In this document: positions 11,753-24,693 of the stretch, piece by piece | Position numbering within the stretch: position 1 is the stretch's first letter | Layout: every line of letters starts with the position of its first letter | Translations under genes and position numbers: made by a program | Assembly (NCBI RefSeq): GCF_000165425.1 | Contig: NW_001799066.1 | Location: 496,001-560,000 of the forward strand | DNA: 64,000 bases | Origin: Paramecium tetraurelia | Taxonomy: Eukaryota; Ciliophora; Oligohymenophorea; Peniculida; Parameciidae | Direction: 5' to 3' | The notes under the pieces: generated by a model | Database searches by the model: none | Told to the model about the DNA's origin: nothing | Seen by the model: only the letters and a program-made list of their open reading frames with translations

Positions 11753-12402
11753 TATAAATTAATATTTGCGAATATTATTTATTATATTGTTGTTATCCAT
11801 CAACATATTAGAATGAAGGAGGAGGATTCTTACTCATATTGCCTTCATTCTCAAGTTCCAATGAGAGATCGAATGCATGTATTCTTAAATATTTGAGTGA
11901 TTTTCAATTCATTATCTATTTTTATTACTGTTTTTGGGTTAAAATTGATCCATTTTAACCCAGATACCTTTTGTTAAATGATTCCCAAAGCTGTCTAAGT
12001 TAATAAAACCATCTGTAAATAGTTTGAAATGTTATTATTATTAAAAATAGCTGCCCAGTTTTTATTGTTTGTGAGATCAGAGTATAATTAATAAACTTAC
12101 TAAAATAATTCATATGATATTAATTACTAAACGCTTTTACTTCACAAAGCTATTTTAAACTTTATTTGTATAACATATTCTTAAACCTATCCGAATTCTT
12201 TAACAAACATTCTCAAATTATAAATTATTTACTTCATAATAGTTTGATTAATCTCTATTATCCTCAAAATTCTTCGAATGTTAATAGTGTATTCATTTAT
12301 TGGTGAATTTTGTACATTTATATTCCAATATTTTAATTATAAATTGGTAAATAAACAAATGTATGAAACAATTATTTATAATTTGATTACATGTAATAGA
12401 AA
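11753..12402. other. intergenic, no supported gene
   Basis: AT-rich sequence with a minus-strand frame near 11760-11900 that overlaps the previous tentative gene in another register. Neither can be confirmed by eye. No RNA gene or repeat was seen. Confidence 0.3.
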
Positions 12403-14298
12403 TCATAATTAGAAATGCTCTTGTACTTTGGAAATATCCTCAGTTGAACGGTCCTCTTCTGGTTAGATGAGTTCCTTAATTGCATCATTATGAACAGCTA
12501 ATACAGCTCTGCCGGATTCGTCTGTATTTTTTTTGAAAGCTTCATCCCATTCCAAAGCCTAAGTGATTATTAACAATAGATTACTTTTTCGGTTGAACAA
12601 GCTATTGATCTGGCGTATGGAACAGTCAAAACAGAACTTTCACTTGGGAAATAGGAAGAGTAGATTTGTCTGAACCAATATTATTCCTTATCTCTTGGAG
12701 TGGACACTGGGTACTTGATGGATGCTTAAGAAAACTCTTAATCAGAGATTAACTGATTAGCCCTCTTAATAATACCATCTCTCCAACTATAACCAACTCC
12801 ATCACTAAACTGTTCCTTCTATCTCCATAAGATTTCTTATGGCACAAAAGGATGTTCTAAATCCTCAAAGGCTTTTCTTAGAATGTATTTTTCCATTTGA
12901 GGTTCAAAGGCATTAATCATCTTGTATTTAGGATCAATTTGCATAACATACTCAACCCATTATTTGTTCATAAAAGGAGGTCTAGTTTCAATACCCCAAG
13001 CCAAACAAGCCTTGTTGGCTCTGAGGAGATCATATTTATGCAAATCATGTAGTTTTCTGATTAATTCTTAATGAAATTCTACTCTGTTAGGTGCTTTGTG
13101 GAAATATAAATATCCACCAAATAATTCATCACTTCCTTCACCTGTTAAACATATTTTGATTCCCAAGGCTTTGATTCTTCTACACATCATATACATGGGT
13201 GTTGATGCTCTAATGGTAGTGTTATTGAATGTCTCTGTATGATATATGACTTCAGGTATATAATCTAACCCTTCATCGACCGTATAGGTGAATGAGTGAT
13301 GTTCAAAGCCATGGAATTCTGCCACCTTCTTAGCAAAATGTAAATCTGGAGATCCTTCCAATCCGATACAAAACGAATGAACTTTTCTCATTCCTCTCTT
13401 ACTCAAATCTATATCCCCTTTCTTTATTAATTTAGCAACAATTCCAGCCACTATTGAAGAGTCAACACTATTATAATCATTATAAATAAATACCCTCCTG
13501 ATATAAACAATCCAAAAGGAGCATCACCTTGAACTTCTCTTCTGACGACCTCCACGAATTTGTCTCTCAATTCTTCTAAAATGATTTCCCCTGTTGGAAT
13601 GTGATCAAAGTTATGCCAAGTTGGATTGTACCATCTCTTGATCTCATATGTCTCATCAATATAATGGCCTAAAATACTATTATATTTTATAACCTGGAGG
13701 GAACTATTTAACATCAATAACTTAGTCATGTATTCCTTTCAACTCTGATGACAAGAATAGTGATCCATCCTTATCATAACCATAATACAAAGGAATTATT
13801 CCGATATGATCTCTTCCTGCTTGAAATGTTTTCTTGCTCAAATCTATTAGAACTGTGGCGAACATACCATTAAGGTGGTTCCAGAAGTTGCCTGCCCCAT
13901 ACTATTATGTATTTTCTATTCATACTTCTTTATATAACATTCCGACTATCTCTGTATCCGAATTACTGCTAAAACGATATTTCTTCTCTAATTCTGGTCT
14001 TAAATCCCAGTAATCATATAGCTCTCCGTTTTACATAAAGATTATGTTTTAATCATCCAGTAATTAAAAGGGTTACCTGCCTTTGTCACTCAAATCAACT
14101 AATCCCAATCTTTCGTGAGAAATTACATGATACACACCTGGGCTTATTTCCTGAACTTTATGAGAATACAAATACAAGAACAATAATCTTAGATCTATCT
14201 GGACCTCTATGTCTTAATCTTCTCGACAGCTCGTATGCTTTCGCCCTTACTTCTACCTCTGTTCCTCTTATATTTAAAATGGCCAATATTCCACACAT
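12403..14298 (-). CDS. asparagine synthetase (glutamine-hydrolysing), with apparent 1-nt frameshift
   Basis: About 597 residues, the usual length. It begins MCGI, giving the N-terminal nucleophile Cys of the glutaminase domain, and continues with RHRGPD, an ERLGLVDL stretch and NGELYD. The synthetase domain has the ATP-binding SGGVDSS and TGEGSDELFGGY. It makes asparagine from aspartate, glutamine and ATP in the cytosol. Introns of 24, 25, 26 and 26 nt are needed. After removing them the length is 3n+1. The reading frame slips by one base between RHRGPD and the following LFLYLYSHKVQEI, around 14185-14200, and no GT..AG intron fits. It may be a sequencing error, a pseudogene mutation or real frameshifting. 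Confidence 0.9.
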
Positions 14299-16361
14299 TG
14301 ATCAATTAAAGATTATATGCTTTCTGAACCTTGATAATCCCTTTAACATTACAGATAATCCGCAGTTTAATATGCCATCATTAATTAATTGACGAAGAAA
14401 CAGGAATACCTTACGAATTATATAAAAACGATTCAACATAATTTATAATAATTTGCATTATTTAATATTATAAATTATTTTAATTAAAATTCAAATTAAT
14501 AACGCATCATGAAAGTTATAAGGTATTAATCATTAATTATTACTCCAATTATTAGTACATTCTTTATTCCTAATTTCCACTCTTTTATTCATGTTTATCT
14601 TTCACTCTCAGCTGATTATGGATGAGTTAATAACATTTTATTGTTTCTAATATTTCTCTTTAAACTCATTATTGACCTTTCATTTTTTGTCAATCTCTCC
14701 GAGGTATTTTGGCTTTTTATTCAAATGCTCTCTATATTGGGGTGACATTAAGCACAAGGAAGATATAAAATTCAAAATTTATAAGTTTCTCCTATATTTT
14801 AAAATTACGAATAAAATATTCCAATATTAACTTACACATGATATATACATCAAATACACTTAGAATAAGAAATCTCTATATCAGATCTTGAGAAAGCAAA
14901 GAAAAATTTTAAAGAAACAATCTTAATATATCCTTTAGATTTTATAAATAATTTAAAGTTATTTTAATATATATTAATTATATGATGAGTAATTTATCTA
15001 TTTTAATATCTAACTAAAGTTGCTTTTTATATATCCTAAATATTTTTGCAATTATAGATTAATACATCCAATATGACAAAGTTTTGGAATAACTAACCTA
15101 GTTTAAGCTTTGTTTGATTGATATTGCTAGATGAAAATATTTATTTCTATTTTAATTAGGTTTCCCTATAAAAAAATGAGTTAACACTTAGATATATTTG
15201 ATTCATTTAAACAGAAGGATTATTAGTTGCGATTTAAGAATTGCTCTTCAATTTACAACCCTTAATAATTGATTGCGTTAAGCGTAATATGCATATTAGA
15301 GTGTTATTTAGCAATTGTTCACAATTTTATGTTGCATCGTTTTGAACTAAGATTATTTCATTTCTAACTCATGCTATTCAACAAAAGAAAAACGGCATTA
15401 ATTGTTTATATAACTTGATCTTTTATAATTGAATTCATAAAGATTGTACTTTTTATAAAGTACTCTAATTTCATTATCCTTTATTCCAATAAGATTCATA
15501 AAATAAAATCGGTATCAAACCTTCTGTATCATCCTCTAATAATATCAGATTATTTATTTCATATTTGCTGCTGCCTCTATTCAAGATTAGTCTAGTTTGC
15601 TATTGGTGTTTTAATAATTCAAGGGAGAATATCCTGTAACCCCCTTTAAAAATACAGAAGTTCATTTACATTTATGTCAGTTTAATTCGCTTTTTTACAA
15701 AATTGTAAATATAGAAATATAATGTTAGATAAAAAATCTAGAATAATCATTTTTTCTCATACCTGCTTTTAAATTTATAATAAAAAGTCTTTAAATTATT
15801 AATTCCAAACTTATAAAGAGAGGGAATCATGTTTTATGGTTTCATATTAAATTGAAATAGGTTTAATAAATAATTGCTAATTCTACTAAACGGATATATA
15901 TTACTATTTATTAGTTTTTAATTGATAGTGTTTAAACCCACATTTAACTTACACGTTTTAAGTAGGCTTTAAATGTATTATTTTGATAATTTTTGGTTAT
16001 AATATTTACATTCAATAACATCAAGTTTAATTTAATTCATACAATTTTGCTATATAAATGAAAAATTATTCAAATTAAACTTGTTTTTTATCAAAAGCTT
16101 TTCAGGATAATTATAATATATAAACTGCACTTTTATTTGGGGATTTCTAATTGAGATTCAATTTTCTTATTATTAGTCATTCAAAAACTTAACCCAATTT
16201 TAATAGATAGTTTAAGCAACTAAATATTGCTGAATTAAATGAAGGAGTTTAATATTTTAGTAGAATATCATTATCTTTAACTAAATAGAAAAATATTAAT
16301 TAAGATTAATATATTTTATTTTCAAATTAAATAAATTTGCTTTTATAAAAAAAAAAAAAGA
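14299..16361. other. largest gap, no confident gene
   Basis: Two kilobases with no recognisable protein. Long TGA-free frames exist on both strands: plus strand from 15134 through about 16360 with two interrupting TGAs, and minus strand 14881-15294 (137 residues). Both are compatible with chance, given one stop codon and about 20% G+C. A gene with unusual introns or a decayed gene cannot be excluded. The left end should contain the asparagine synthetase promoter. Confidence 0.35.
16342..16361 (-). terminator. RNA polymerase III terminator of tRNA-Cys
   Basis: Immediately after the tRNA on the minus strand comes CTTC and then a run of about 13 T. This is a standard Pol III stop. Confidence 0.8.
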
Positions 16362-16433
16362 AGGGAGCATCAGGGTTCGCACCTGAGACCTACAGATCTG
16401 CAGTCTGCTGCTCTGCTACTGAGCTATACTCCC
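16362..16433 (-). tRNA. tRNA-Cys(GCA)
   Basis: A complete 72-nt cloverleaf. The acceptor stem GGGAGTA pairs with TGCTCCC and is followed by U73, the cysteine discriminator base. The anticodon loop is CTGCAGA, giving anticodon GCA. The D arm contains AGCTCAGTAGCAGAGC and the T loop is TGCGAAC, slightly unlike the usual TTCGAAT. No intron. It decodes UGC and UGU, which matters here because UGA is the only stop. Confidence 0.95.
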
Positions 16434-16499
16434 TTAACGATATTTTAGTGCTCACTTGATTAATATAGAATAGTTGACAATTGTTATTAGTATATATCA

Positions 16500-17167
16500 T
16501 CACCTTTTTTTCTCCTTATTATTATATACTGTAATTTAATTATTCAAATAGGAAATCTTTCCAAAAGGAATCTTGCTATCTTGCAATTTAATTTTTATAG
16601 AGACCTTAGAGTATCTAGTGTTCTACTTTTCCTCATTAAGGCTCTTTAATGAATTAATATTTCTATTCATATGATAAAATGGATGTTTTCCTATATTAGT
16701 TCTAAAAATGCTGTATCCAAAAAGCTTTTTGTAGCCTTTCATTAATTGAGCAGCATTATTTTACACAGTGGTTTTATAAGAATTATTAAATCTAAATTAA
16801 AATAAGTCAAATAAATCCTCATAATTACATTCTTCTTACCAAATATTAATTGAATCCTTTGATTAATCACTATCTGATTGATTTTAATCCTTACCAATTT
16901 ATATGGTAGAAGCAATATTTTGTTCTTTGTTTACCTTTTATAATTTATCCTCAATGAAAGAAATTGATCGTTTTTAAAGTTTTACTTCAAACTAATTATA
17001 ATAACTCTTTAATTTTGATGCTAAAATCATACAAATGTAATACGAGTTGTGTTCTACCTTTAAGTTCCTTTACCATTGTTATTTTTGTATTCTTATAGAA
17101 TATTTTACGAAGAAGGAATCTTATTTTATTTAGCTATTACATTTTCTTTATTACCTTATGATTTCAT
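16500..17167 (-). CDS. hypothetical protein
   Basis: A 213-residue protein with one 26-nt intron (17007-17032). Asn/Lys/Gln-rich N-terminus (likely disordered), then an acidic patch (NIWQEECNYEDLFDLF) and a more regular basic C-terminal half with KLFGYSIF and KIPFGKISYL. No domain recognised. It lies 109 nt downstream of the next gene on the same strand, so the two form a short head-to-tail pair. Confidence 0.7.
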
Positions 17168-17276
17168 AATTGATAAAATAAATTGTGTGTTTATCTACTT
17201 CGAAATATGAATAAAATTTATACTCATATAATATTGTAACAGCTATATTTATATTTTTATAATAAATTAAATAAAG

Positions 17277-17711
17277 TCAAAAATATTATAATTGCTCGAG
17301 TTCTTCTGATACTCTGCTGTAATTTAAAATTTTTTTTTTTGAATCAAATGATTCTCTTAATTTTTTCGAAGTCTTACTAAAACTTAGAGTTTCTGAATTC
17401 TAAAAAGATTACTTTTTGGCAAATTAGAGAGATCTAGATCTTAAAGGTGTTTAAAATTGAAAGGATCTCGACAAATTTTTAAGATTAGTTTTCTTTAATT
17501 GGTAAATTGGAAATAGGTTTTTATCAATAGTTTATTTATTTTTAGGACTTTCTTAGGGAAACTCTTCAACAAATAATGAATTTTCTTCCTAATGCACTTT
17601 TTACTTTATTATCACTTTAGGCTTTCTTAAAATATAAAACTTTTGTGATGTCAACCTCCCATATCTTGAGAAGAATCCTTCAGAGTTGGCTTTTGTATCA
17701 AAAATGTTCAT
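17277..17711 (-). CDS. hypothetical basic Ser/Lys-rich protein
   Basis: A single-exon, 144-residue protein. It is rich in Ser, Lys, Arg and Phe, with an SRSFQFQTPLRSRSLQF region resembling phosphorylation-site-rich disordered proteins, and ends in an acidic helix (SEELEQLQYF). A run of 11 A in the coding strand (17330-17340) encodes consecutive lysines and would be prone to sequencing or slippage errors; the frame after it gives a clean stop. No family recognised. Confidence 0.62.
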
Positions 17712-18099
17712 GATTTGTGAAAGTCAAAAAGTAAAAAAAACTTATAATTATTATAATAATTATTTCTCTTTATAAGGCAATTAATAAGATTATACTCAAT
17801 CAATTTATGAATTACTTCTAAGGTTGAGCAATTTGAAGTTTAATTATAAAGTATGAATAAGAATTTGCGAATAATGATGAAACAAATGAGTCTTTCATAT
17901 ATTTTATTTATAGTTTTGAAGAAGAAATTAAATATTATTTTAAAATGATGGGTATTCTGTTTTAATTTACAATTAAGATTTTCTTATTAATTTATTTTTG
18001 TACAGCAGAAAATTTTGTTAAATCTTCTGAACAGATTTATAAATAAATATAAGGCAGAGGAATAAAAAAATAATGATTATTTAATGATAGCAATCCTAA
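17712..18099. other. intergenic, nothing recognised
   Basis: About 390 bases of AT-rich sequence between two minus-strand genes. A 32-residue minus-strand frame near 17810-17910 is too short to support. Confidence 0.35.
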
Positions 18100-19303
18100 T
18101 CATTTCTTTCCATAAGAAGTTTAGTTGGCCATTTCTAAAACTTATTATTTGAAGATATGAATAACTTCATCAATGATAGCATTTTCCTCTAAATTTATAT
18201 TATTTATTGATACCGTTTCTTCTATTTAATTCAGTCTCGTATATTTCTCTAAGTTCTTATAATGATGCTGTGGCTGCATTGATGGCATTTTAAGAATCTT
18301 TTAAGACGCTATTTGCTTTTGCTTAAACAGCTAAGGCAGCTTATTCTTACTATATTATAATATTTGATGATTACCACTACTAACTTGTCTTATAATAATG
18401 TTTTTCTTTGGATTTCATCATTTAAATGAGCAACCTCAGACTCTGTGTCAGCCAACCAATCTGCTAATTAATAATAAGCGGCAATTTCGTTAGCTTCCAA
18501 ATTAGCTAAAGATGACTTTAATTAATCTTCAAGATCAGATAAAGCATTGTATACTAATTAACCAACATTAAGTCCTGGTTATCTGTCAGATGATGATGAA
18601 GATCCTCCTTCTTATCCCAAGGCATGTAATTCAGCATTTCCTGATGCCTATTCAGCAGCTAATTATGCAAACTTTGTCATAGCATCTTAGTTGAAAAGTT
18701 GACTGTATTATTTCAATTTGTCTGAGACATTTTGCACATTCACTTCGACTAAAGATGATGGTTATCCAGTTAAATATCCACTCAAGTCATTCTTTAAGAC
18801 TCTAATAACACCTAAAGCATCATTATGTTATTTAATAGCTCTAACAAATAAACCATTTGAAAAGCATCTCAATTCTTATAATTCAACTGATCTTCTATCA
18901 ATATCAGCTAATCTTTATGTAGCCCAAGCGATATAATCTGTTGCTTCCTACACAATAATTCATACTATATTTACTCTGTATTCAATTCCGATTTATTCTC
19001 TTCTTGCTTTTGCACTAGCCCATGCTTTCTAATTTAACTCGTTGACTTTTGAAAGAGCAGCAATTCTAGCTTATCCAATTTCTTCATCTGAAATATTTTT
19101 TTCGTCAGCAACACCTTAAGCTTCAATGTTACTTGTTTTCAAATCATTCAATAAATCATATACTGCCTAGACTGCATCATTTGATTCTGATCCTGTCTAT
19201 TATTGTTTTTCACATTCATTACCTGTAATAATAGAGAGAAATCTATTTCGAAGGCTTATGTACAAACCAAAGCCAATAGCCCAACAATAATGAATTTATT
19301 CAT
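18100..19303 (-). CDS. trichocyst matrix protein precursor
   Basis: A 366-residue secreted protein with four introns of 26, 27, 25 and 25 nt. It starts with a signal peptide (MNKFIIVGLLALVCTQA). The rest is Ala/Gln/Leu-rich helical coil typical of trichocyst matrix proteins, with the family landmark RCFSNGLFVRAIKQHNDAL in the middle. Known role: precursors are cleaved and crystallise in the trichocyst core, expanding on calcium entry during exocytosis. A Ser-rich acidic linker (GGSSSSSDRQP) separates two coil halves and may be near the processing site, which is inference. Related genes lie at 43.4-45.9 kb. Confidence 0.85.
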
Positions 19304-19370
19304 TTATTAATATTAATAACTATGTATTATATAAAAACGGGTAATACTAATAAATTAATTATCTTAATAT

Positions 19371-22300
19371 TCATTAATTTAGCATTTTCTCCAACTCCCC
19401 GACTTTTTTCTCCAAAAGATTCATGTGATTAGTCTACTCTAACCTTAATTCAATGAATCTTATTTATTACTCACTCAAAAATTCAACCATAGGTTTCCAA
19501 TCAATATTTTATCTTCTCACTATAGATACAAATTGTTCTACAGTCTTGTCGAAATCAATTTTTAGTAATTCAATAATCTAATTTATATGAGTATCTCTAG
19601 ATCTTTTTTATTTTGCTACATTATTTTCTTAAAACTCTAACAACCATTATCTCAAAGCAGATTATTCATTTGTTAATTAAGTAATATATTAACAAACCTT
19701 CACTCCATCATTAAAATGCAATAAATATATCACTGTAGATTTTAGAGCTTTTAATAGGAAATCTTGAGACTCTTAAAATTCTTGATTAGGCTCTTATTTT
19801 TCACATATTAGCAAATATCTATTTATCTTTTCTAAAATTGCCTATAATTATTACCACTAAAATTAGCTTTTAACTTATCCCACTGATTTACTTAAGCATT
19901 TTGTTATTAAAGTATAAAATTATTTTGTTTGCTTTTAGGTTTCTTTCACTTTTATTAAACAATCTAAAAATCCTAAATACAAAATAGGTAGTTCTTAATT
20001 ATTTAAGATCTTTATTAAGCTTTGATTAATTAAGCTATAACAATTTCTTTGAGCCCCATCTTTGTTGCCTACTTTAGTTGATTCCTCTACCATTTTAAAA
20101 ATCAATGTATCAAATATGATATAGAATTTATCATATGATATTAACTTCAAGAATTAGCCTGTTGATAATATATATAAAAGTGTTTCTAATAATTAGTTTA
20201 GTTTATCACATGATTATTCTTTCATAAAATTGTTTAATAATACAATTATTTAATCTGCTAGTAATTAGGGATTTTCAAAATTATTGGTTTCTTTATACTT
20301 AAAGTATAACTACTAAAATATTTTAATATTTTAATCTAACTCAATTTCCATCGAATTTTGTGGTTATTGTATATTTCCACTGTTAATCTAAGAGTTAACT
20401 TATACATTATAGGGGGTACTTTTGGGTTAAATATTCTTTTTCTCTGAATTAGTTTATTCTGTTTTAGATTATTCTGCAACAAATAAAGGATTAAACCTTT
20501 AACAATTTTAAATTTGATCTTTATATGGGATCTCATTGTTTTACGATGTTTAAATTATCTATGACTTCTAAAATTAAGGAGAAGTTGCTTAAACAGTTTA
20601 TTTAGGAATGATTACACTCTCTTCTTTCCATAAATAAGATATCAACAAGGCAATAAGCTACTTTTATTAAAGAGTATTGCAAATATTCCAATCATTTGCA
20701 TTGTCTGCCATAATTTATATGACTTTATTTGCTTATTAATTGGATAATTCATCAAAATCTTCAAATACTATTGATATTGGCTGTTACACATAATACTTTT
20801 TGAATTCACTCAGTAAATTCATTAATAAGGGCAATGTTCTTTATGCTAGTTTTGGAACTCCAGCCCTTAAATATATCAATATCAACATTTTAATATATGA
20901 AAATATGATCTGTTATTCTAAGAATGTAGGTGTATGTTAGGTTATTAAGATTTAGAATAACTATGAAATTTCTTATTGTAAAGGAATATTTTCTTTCATC
21001 CAAGAAATCATATAAGCCCATTTAAAAAATATTTCGCTAAATTCACCTGGTTGTGTAATTTTGGCTTTTATATAAGCAGCTGCTTGTTAGTTTTATTATA
21101 TATTATAACTAAACATTTTTTCATAGAGCGCTTAAGGAATTTGAGGTACTTTTAATTAAGTTTTTATGCGCTCAAAATGTTAATCGCTAAATGTATTTAA
21201 AGGAAAAGGAATCATCTTCTTTTCCTCTGTTTAGACTTTTTTCACTTCAAATAATAATTTTAATGCATTTTGGCATTCTTGAACCAATGTTCTTGTTTTC
21301 AAATTAGATTGATGCTAATAAGTCTTAAGAAATTCTGAAATAAGCTACTAGTCTATATTTTTTTCGCTTTAAGGTATGTATTTTAACAAAATATTAAGAA
21401 CTTCTAGGAGCTAACTTTAAGTAGAGGCATTTTTAAAGGTTGTAATTAATTATGTTAGATGATTAGGTTAATAAGCCTATGCGATTTTATCAAATAATTA
21501 ATAACATAAAGGTTTTTACTCTGACATTTTGTCAATAATAAATTCCATAGTTACACTTAAAATGTAATTAGATTACTAAGTTATTTATAGTAAAATATTT
21601 CCTAATTCACTTTAATCTTTATTTTTAATTGACTTATACTATTTTAAGAAAGCATCAACCTGAAGTGAAGTCATTGTTGTTGAATATTATAATTATTATA
21701 CATCATTCTAATTTTGTTAGTTAATTGAAAGTGACTTATTCAATTTAGATTAAATAGATTATTTTTAAGAATTATTACTTGTATTTGTAACTTATAATTG
21801 TAAGTTTTCTTTATTAGGTATTAATTGTTTTTATAATAATTATTATTATTATTGTTATGGTTGTTGAAGTTATTATTGTTGTTGTTGATTTTATTATTAT
21901 AGGACTTCTTTTCCTGATGATGCAATTATTCCTTCCATATATATATTTACTTAATTTTAATATTTTGTATATTTGTCCCCTTTTAAATCAATAGACAGAG
22001 CCCCATTATATAATTTAGCAGATATTTTAGCCATCAACATGATTGACTTTGTTCTTACATCCGCATTACCATCCTCTGTAAATTTCTTACAAATTGGCAC
22101 TAATTATTTAATACACAAGAGTTTGTTCAATTTATCTTTAGGTGTCTCATCTAAATAATGTTCAATAATGATAAAAACATTAATTTTTGGACCTGGAGCT
22201 TTGTCTTCCAATAAGGCTTTTAGTTCTTCGAACAATTCATCAAGACTACAACTGTAAAACAGTTTTTTAATAGTAAAAATAGTTTCATCTACAATATTTT

Positions 22301-23408
22301 GTTTTTTGTCTTTTAACTTAGTCAAAACAGGGAGCATAATTATTTTTGCATATTAATTAAAGTTTTTTCTTAATCCATTGGCCATACATCCAATTATCTT
22401 GATACATTAAGTACTTATAATCATTTATTATTCATTCAACAATTTCTTTAATAATTATACAACTGAATATATATTTGGTGATGGCTGTATTTTAGGAACA
22501 GAACATGATTTCTATAGATTGTCTAATTGTTCCTTTTTCTCTTACCATTTTTCTAATTAAAATACTTTTTCACACCATGTTTCTGTATATTTTGAAAACA
22601 CTTCAACGGCATCTACCAAATCATACAGTTCTTAATTATTTGTTTCAGCCTCTTCTTCTTGATTAAGAGCCTTTTATACTTCAGTTATGGTTTCAGCTAT
22701 TTTTTTCAGTTCAAGTTGAAATTTTTCATTTAACCCTCCAAAAAAGGCTTCTATGTTTTTTCCATACCATTTGGTCACTTCCCTGTAAAATGCAATAGCA
22801 TCAGCTTTAACAGTGCTCTATTAGGCTTCAGTTAGCTTAGACATTACTGGAAAAAAAGGTTTTAAATTATCTAATTTTTTAAGTCCAAATTATTGCAACA
22901 ATTCTATTAACAAGGCGATTGTTGCTTACACAACTTTTGGGTTCTTATGAATTAGGTATTATATTATGATTTCAGAAAAAGCGGATTTGCAATTTGGATA
23001 AAGTTAAGTTGAAACTTGAAGACCAAGTTGTTTTAATTTAGGTTGTGTTAATACTTTTTCTAATAAAACCTTAATAATTTCTTTTTGATATGAACACTCT
23101 ATTTAGTTTTGTTTTTCAAAATATTTTGATGCTATCTAAAGAGCTTTCTCTTAGCATTGAATATGAATATCCTATATTATCTATATGACACATTCACTAT
23201 CCATTTCTTCATCGTTTGCTAATTCATCATAAGCTTAAAGCCTTACTTTCCAAACTTTAGATTTAATTCGTTACTTTAATGGTAAATCGACTTTTTCTTA
23301 TTATTGAGGATCAAAATCTAATTATTTATAATCAAAATTACCTGGTGGAAACTCCTCTAACATAAAATTCTTTTTTGACTGCCCAACCGGCAATTCATCT
23401 ATTTGCAT
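19371..23408 (-). CDS. XMAP215/Dis1-family TOG-domain microtubule protein
   Basis: A long gene, up to about 1,320 residues, with several small introns (one of 26 nt near 20520); not every splice was resolved. The N-terminus has a classic TOG1 opening: LPLKQRIKSKVWKVRLQAYDEL, then repeated HEAT helices including KADAIAFYREVTKWYGKNIEAF. An Asn/Gln-rich linker follows at about 21780-21900, then more helical repeats and a C-terminal coil (HMNLLEKKVGELEKML). Known role of the family: TOG domains bind tubulin and speed microtubule growth at centrosomes and plus ends. It is shorter than animal ch-TOG (about 2,000 residues), so it has fewer TOG domains. Confidence 0.82.
21780..21900. repeat. low-complexity AAT/AAC trinucleotide tract
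   Basis: Runs of TTA/ATT/GTT on the plus strand, read on the minus strand as a poly-Asn/Gln linker inside the TOG protein. Such tracts are prone to length change. Confidence 0.6.
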
Positions 23409-23464
23409 TTTGAATTTATTTTATATAAAATTTTTAATTCCTGAACATATTATTGTTAAATTGT

Positions 23465-24095
23465 TCATTATAAAATTTATTAGAGTAATTTTATAGTCAT
23501 TTTATTTTTATATGGAGATGGAAATAAAAAACTTCCTTTTTGTTTGAATAGGGATAAAATATAATTTGTGTTTTTTTAAAGGGCATGTGAAGATTAAACA
23601 AAAGACAAATATATTAGCATATATTTAGAGAAATAATATTAGGTTAATATTCTATTCTAGAAGTGGCTTTTAGGATTTTGATCCCTTTCAATTTACATAA
23701 TTGGAACAAAGAAATTAAGAAATAACTTCAGCTTTAATTTATTATCAAATGTCTACTATTCTTTAAAATTTCATTCCCTCTTCACACTTCTTCATCTGAT
23801 TCAGGAATTATGCTTCAAAATGTTTATTTCTTATATTTAGAAACAATTGTTTCTCAGATGATTTCAAGATTAATGATTTTGCGCTACATTTGAAATTTAG
23901 GCCTTTAAGAGTTTTGTATTTTAGGTAGACAATAGATTTTATTATTGTTATTTTGACAAAGGTGTAATAATCTTTAACCAAAATCGTCCTTTGCTAATTA
24001 TTGCTGATAATAACAGAAAAAATAGGGATATCATAAATATTCCAAGATATTTCCTAAGTTTTCTATGAGTCTTGCAAGTATTTTACAATAGTCAT
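23465..24095 (-). CDS. hypothetical protein
   Basis: A 201-residue reading with one 25-nt intron that bypasses a TGA. The first exon alone is a 116-residue frame with mixed hydrophobic and charged residues (YDIPIFSVIISNNQQRTILVKDYYTFVKI). The second adds an aromatic, basic tail. It sits 56 nt upstream of the TOG gene on the same strand. No family recognised, and the 3' exon is less certain than the first. Confidence 0.48.
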
Positions 24096-24360
24096 TTAAT
24101 GATTATTATCACTTTCCATAGGAAGGTATTATTAAGATGTGATTATTCTAAGTTTGGTTCCTTTTTTAATTGCTTTGTTTGTTCTATTAATAAATTATTT
24201 TTTTATTATATACTTCTGATTAGGAATATAAAATAAGGAGAAAATAAAATAAATTCAACATTTGAGAGATGGATTTCAATTGTTTTAAATAGAACAAATT
24301 TGTATGATTAAGACTCTTATTTTGATTAATATTTTTATTATATATCTAACTGTTAATTTC

Positions 24361-24693
24361 ATGAATGATTCTATGGGATCTCTGTCAACTAATGATTCTT
24401 CAGAAGGATAAGAAAGAAAGAAGAAGAAAAACAATGCAATATCTAAAAAAACAACCAGACCATTAAATATTAGTTATAATGAAGTTGTTCAATTGCTGAA
24501 TCCATAAAATTTGTTTATTAACAAAAATTTAGAAGAATCATTCAATGTCATTCAAATGTATCATTAAACTTATCTCCATAGAATTCATCAATCTTCATAT
24601 TTTCCTAACTTTAAATTTATATATGATGAAAATTTAGTTTGCTCAGAAATAAAATGGGACCGTTTGCCCACACTGGTCAAATTAACATCATGA
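24361..24693 (+). CDS. hypothetical protein
   Basis: A 110-residue single-exon frame. It opens with Ser/Asn-rich then poly-Lys sequence (ERKKKKNN), followed by a folded-looking part with aromatic residues (YHQTYLHRIHQSSYFPNFKF). More exons may follow after 24693 but could not be resolved. No family recognised. Confidence 0.42.

Noticed and set aside
13068-13729. Two separate short genes inside the asparagine synthetase
   Set aside because: They are exons of one gene; apparent ends are due to TAA/TAG glutamines and to introns.
15134-16360. A long plus-strand gene from 15134
   Set aside because: Two in-frame TGAs, no fitting introns, and equally long frames on the minus strand; expected by chance with one stop codon at this G+C.
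17348-17709. Plus-strand hydrophobic protein running from 17348 to about 17709
   Set aside because: The minus strand gives a polar, Ser/Lys-rich protein with a better start and stop; the plus frame is its antisense.
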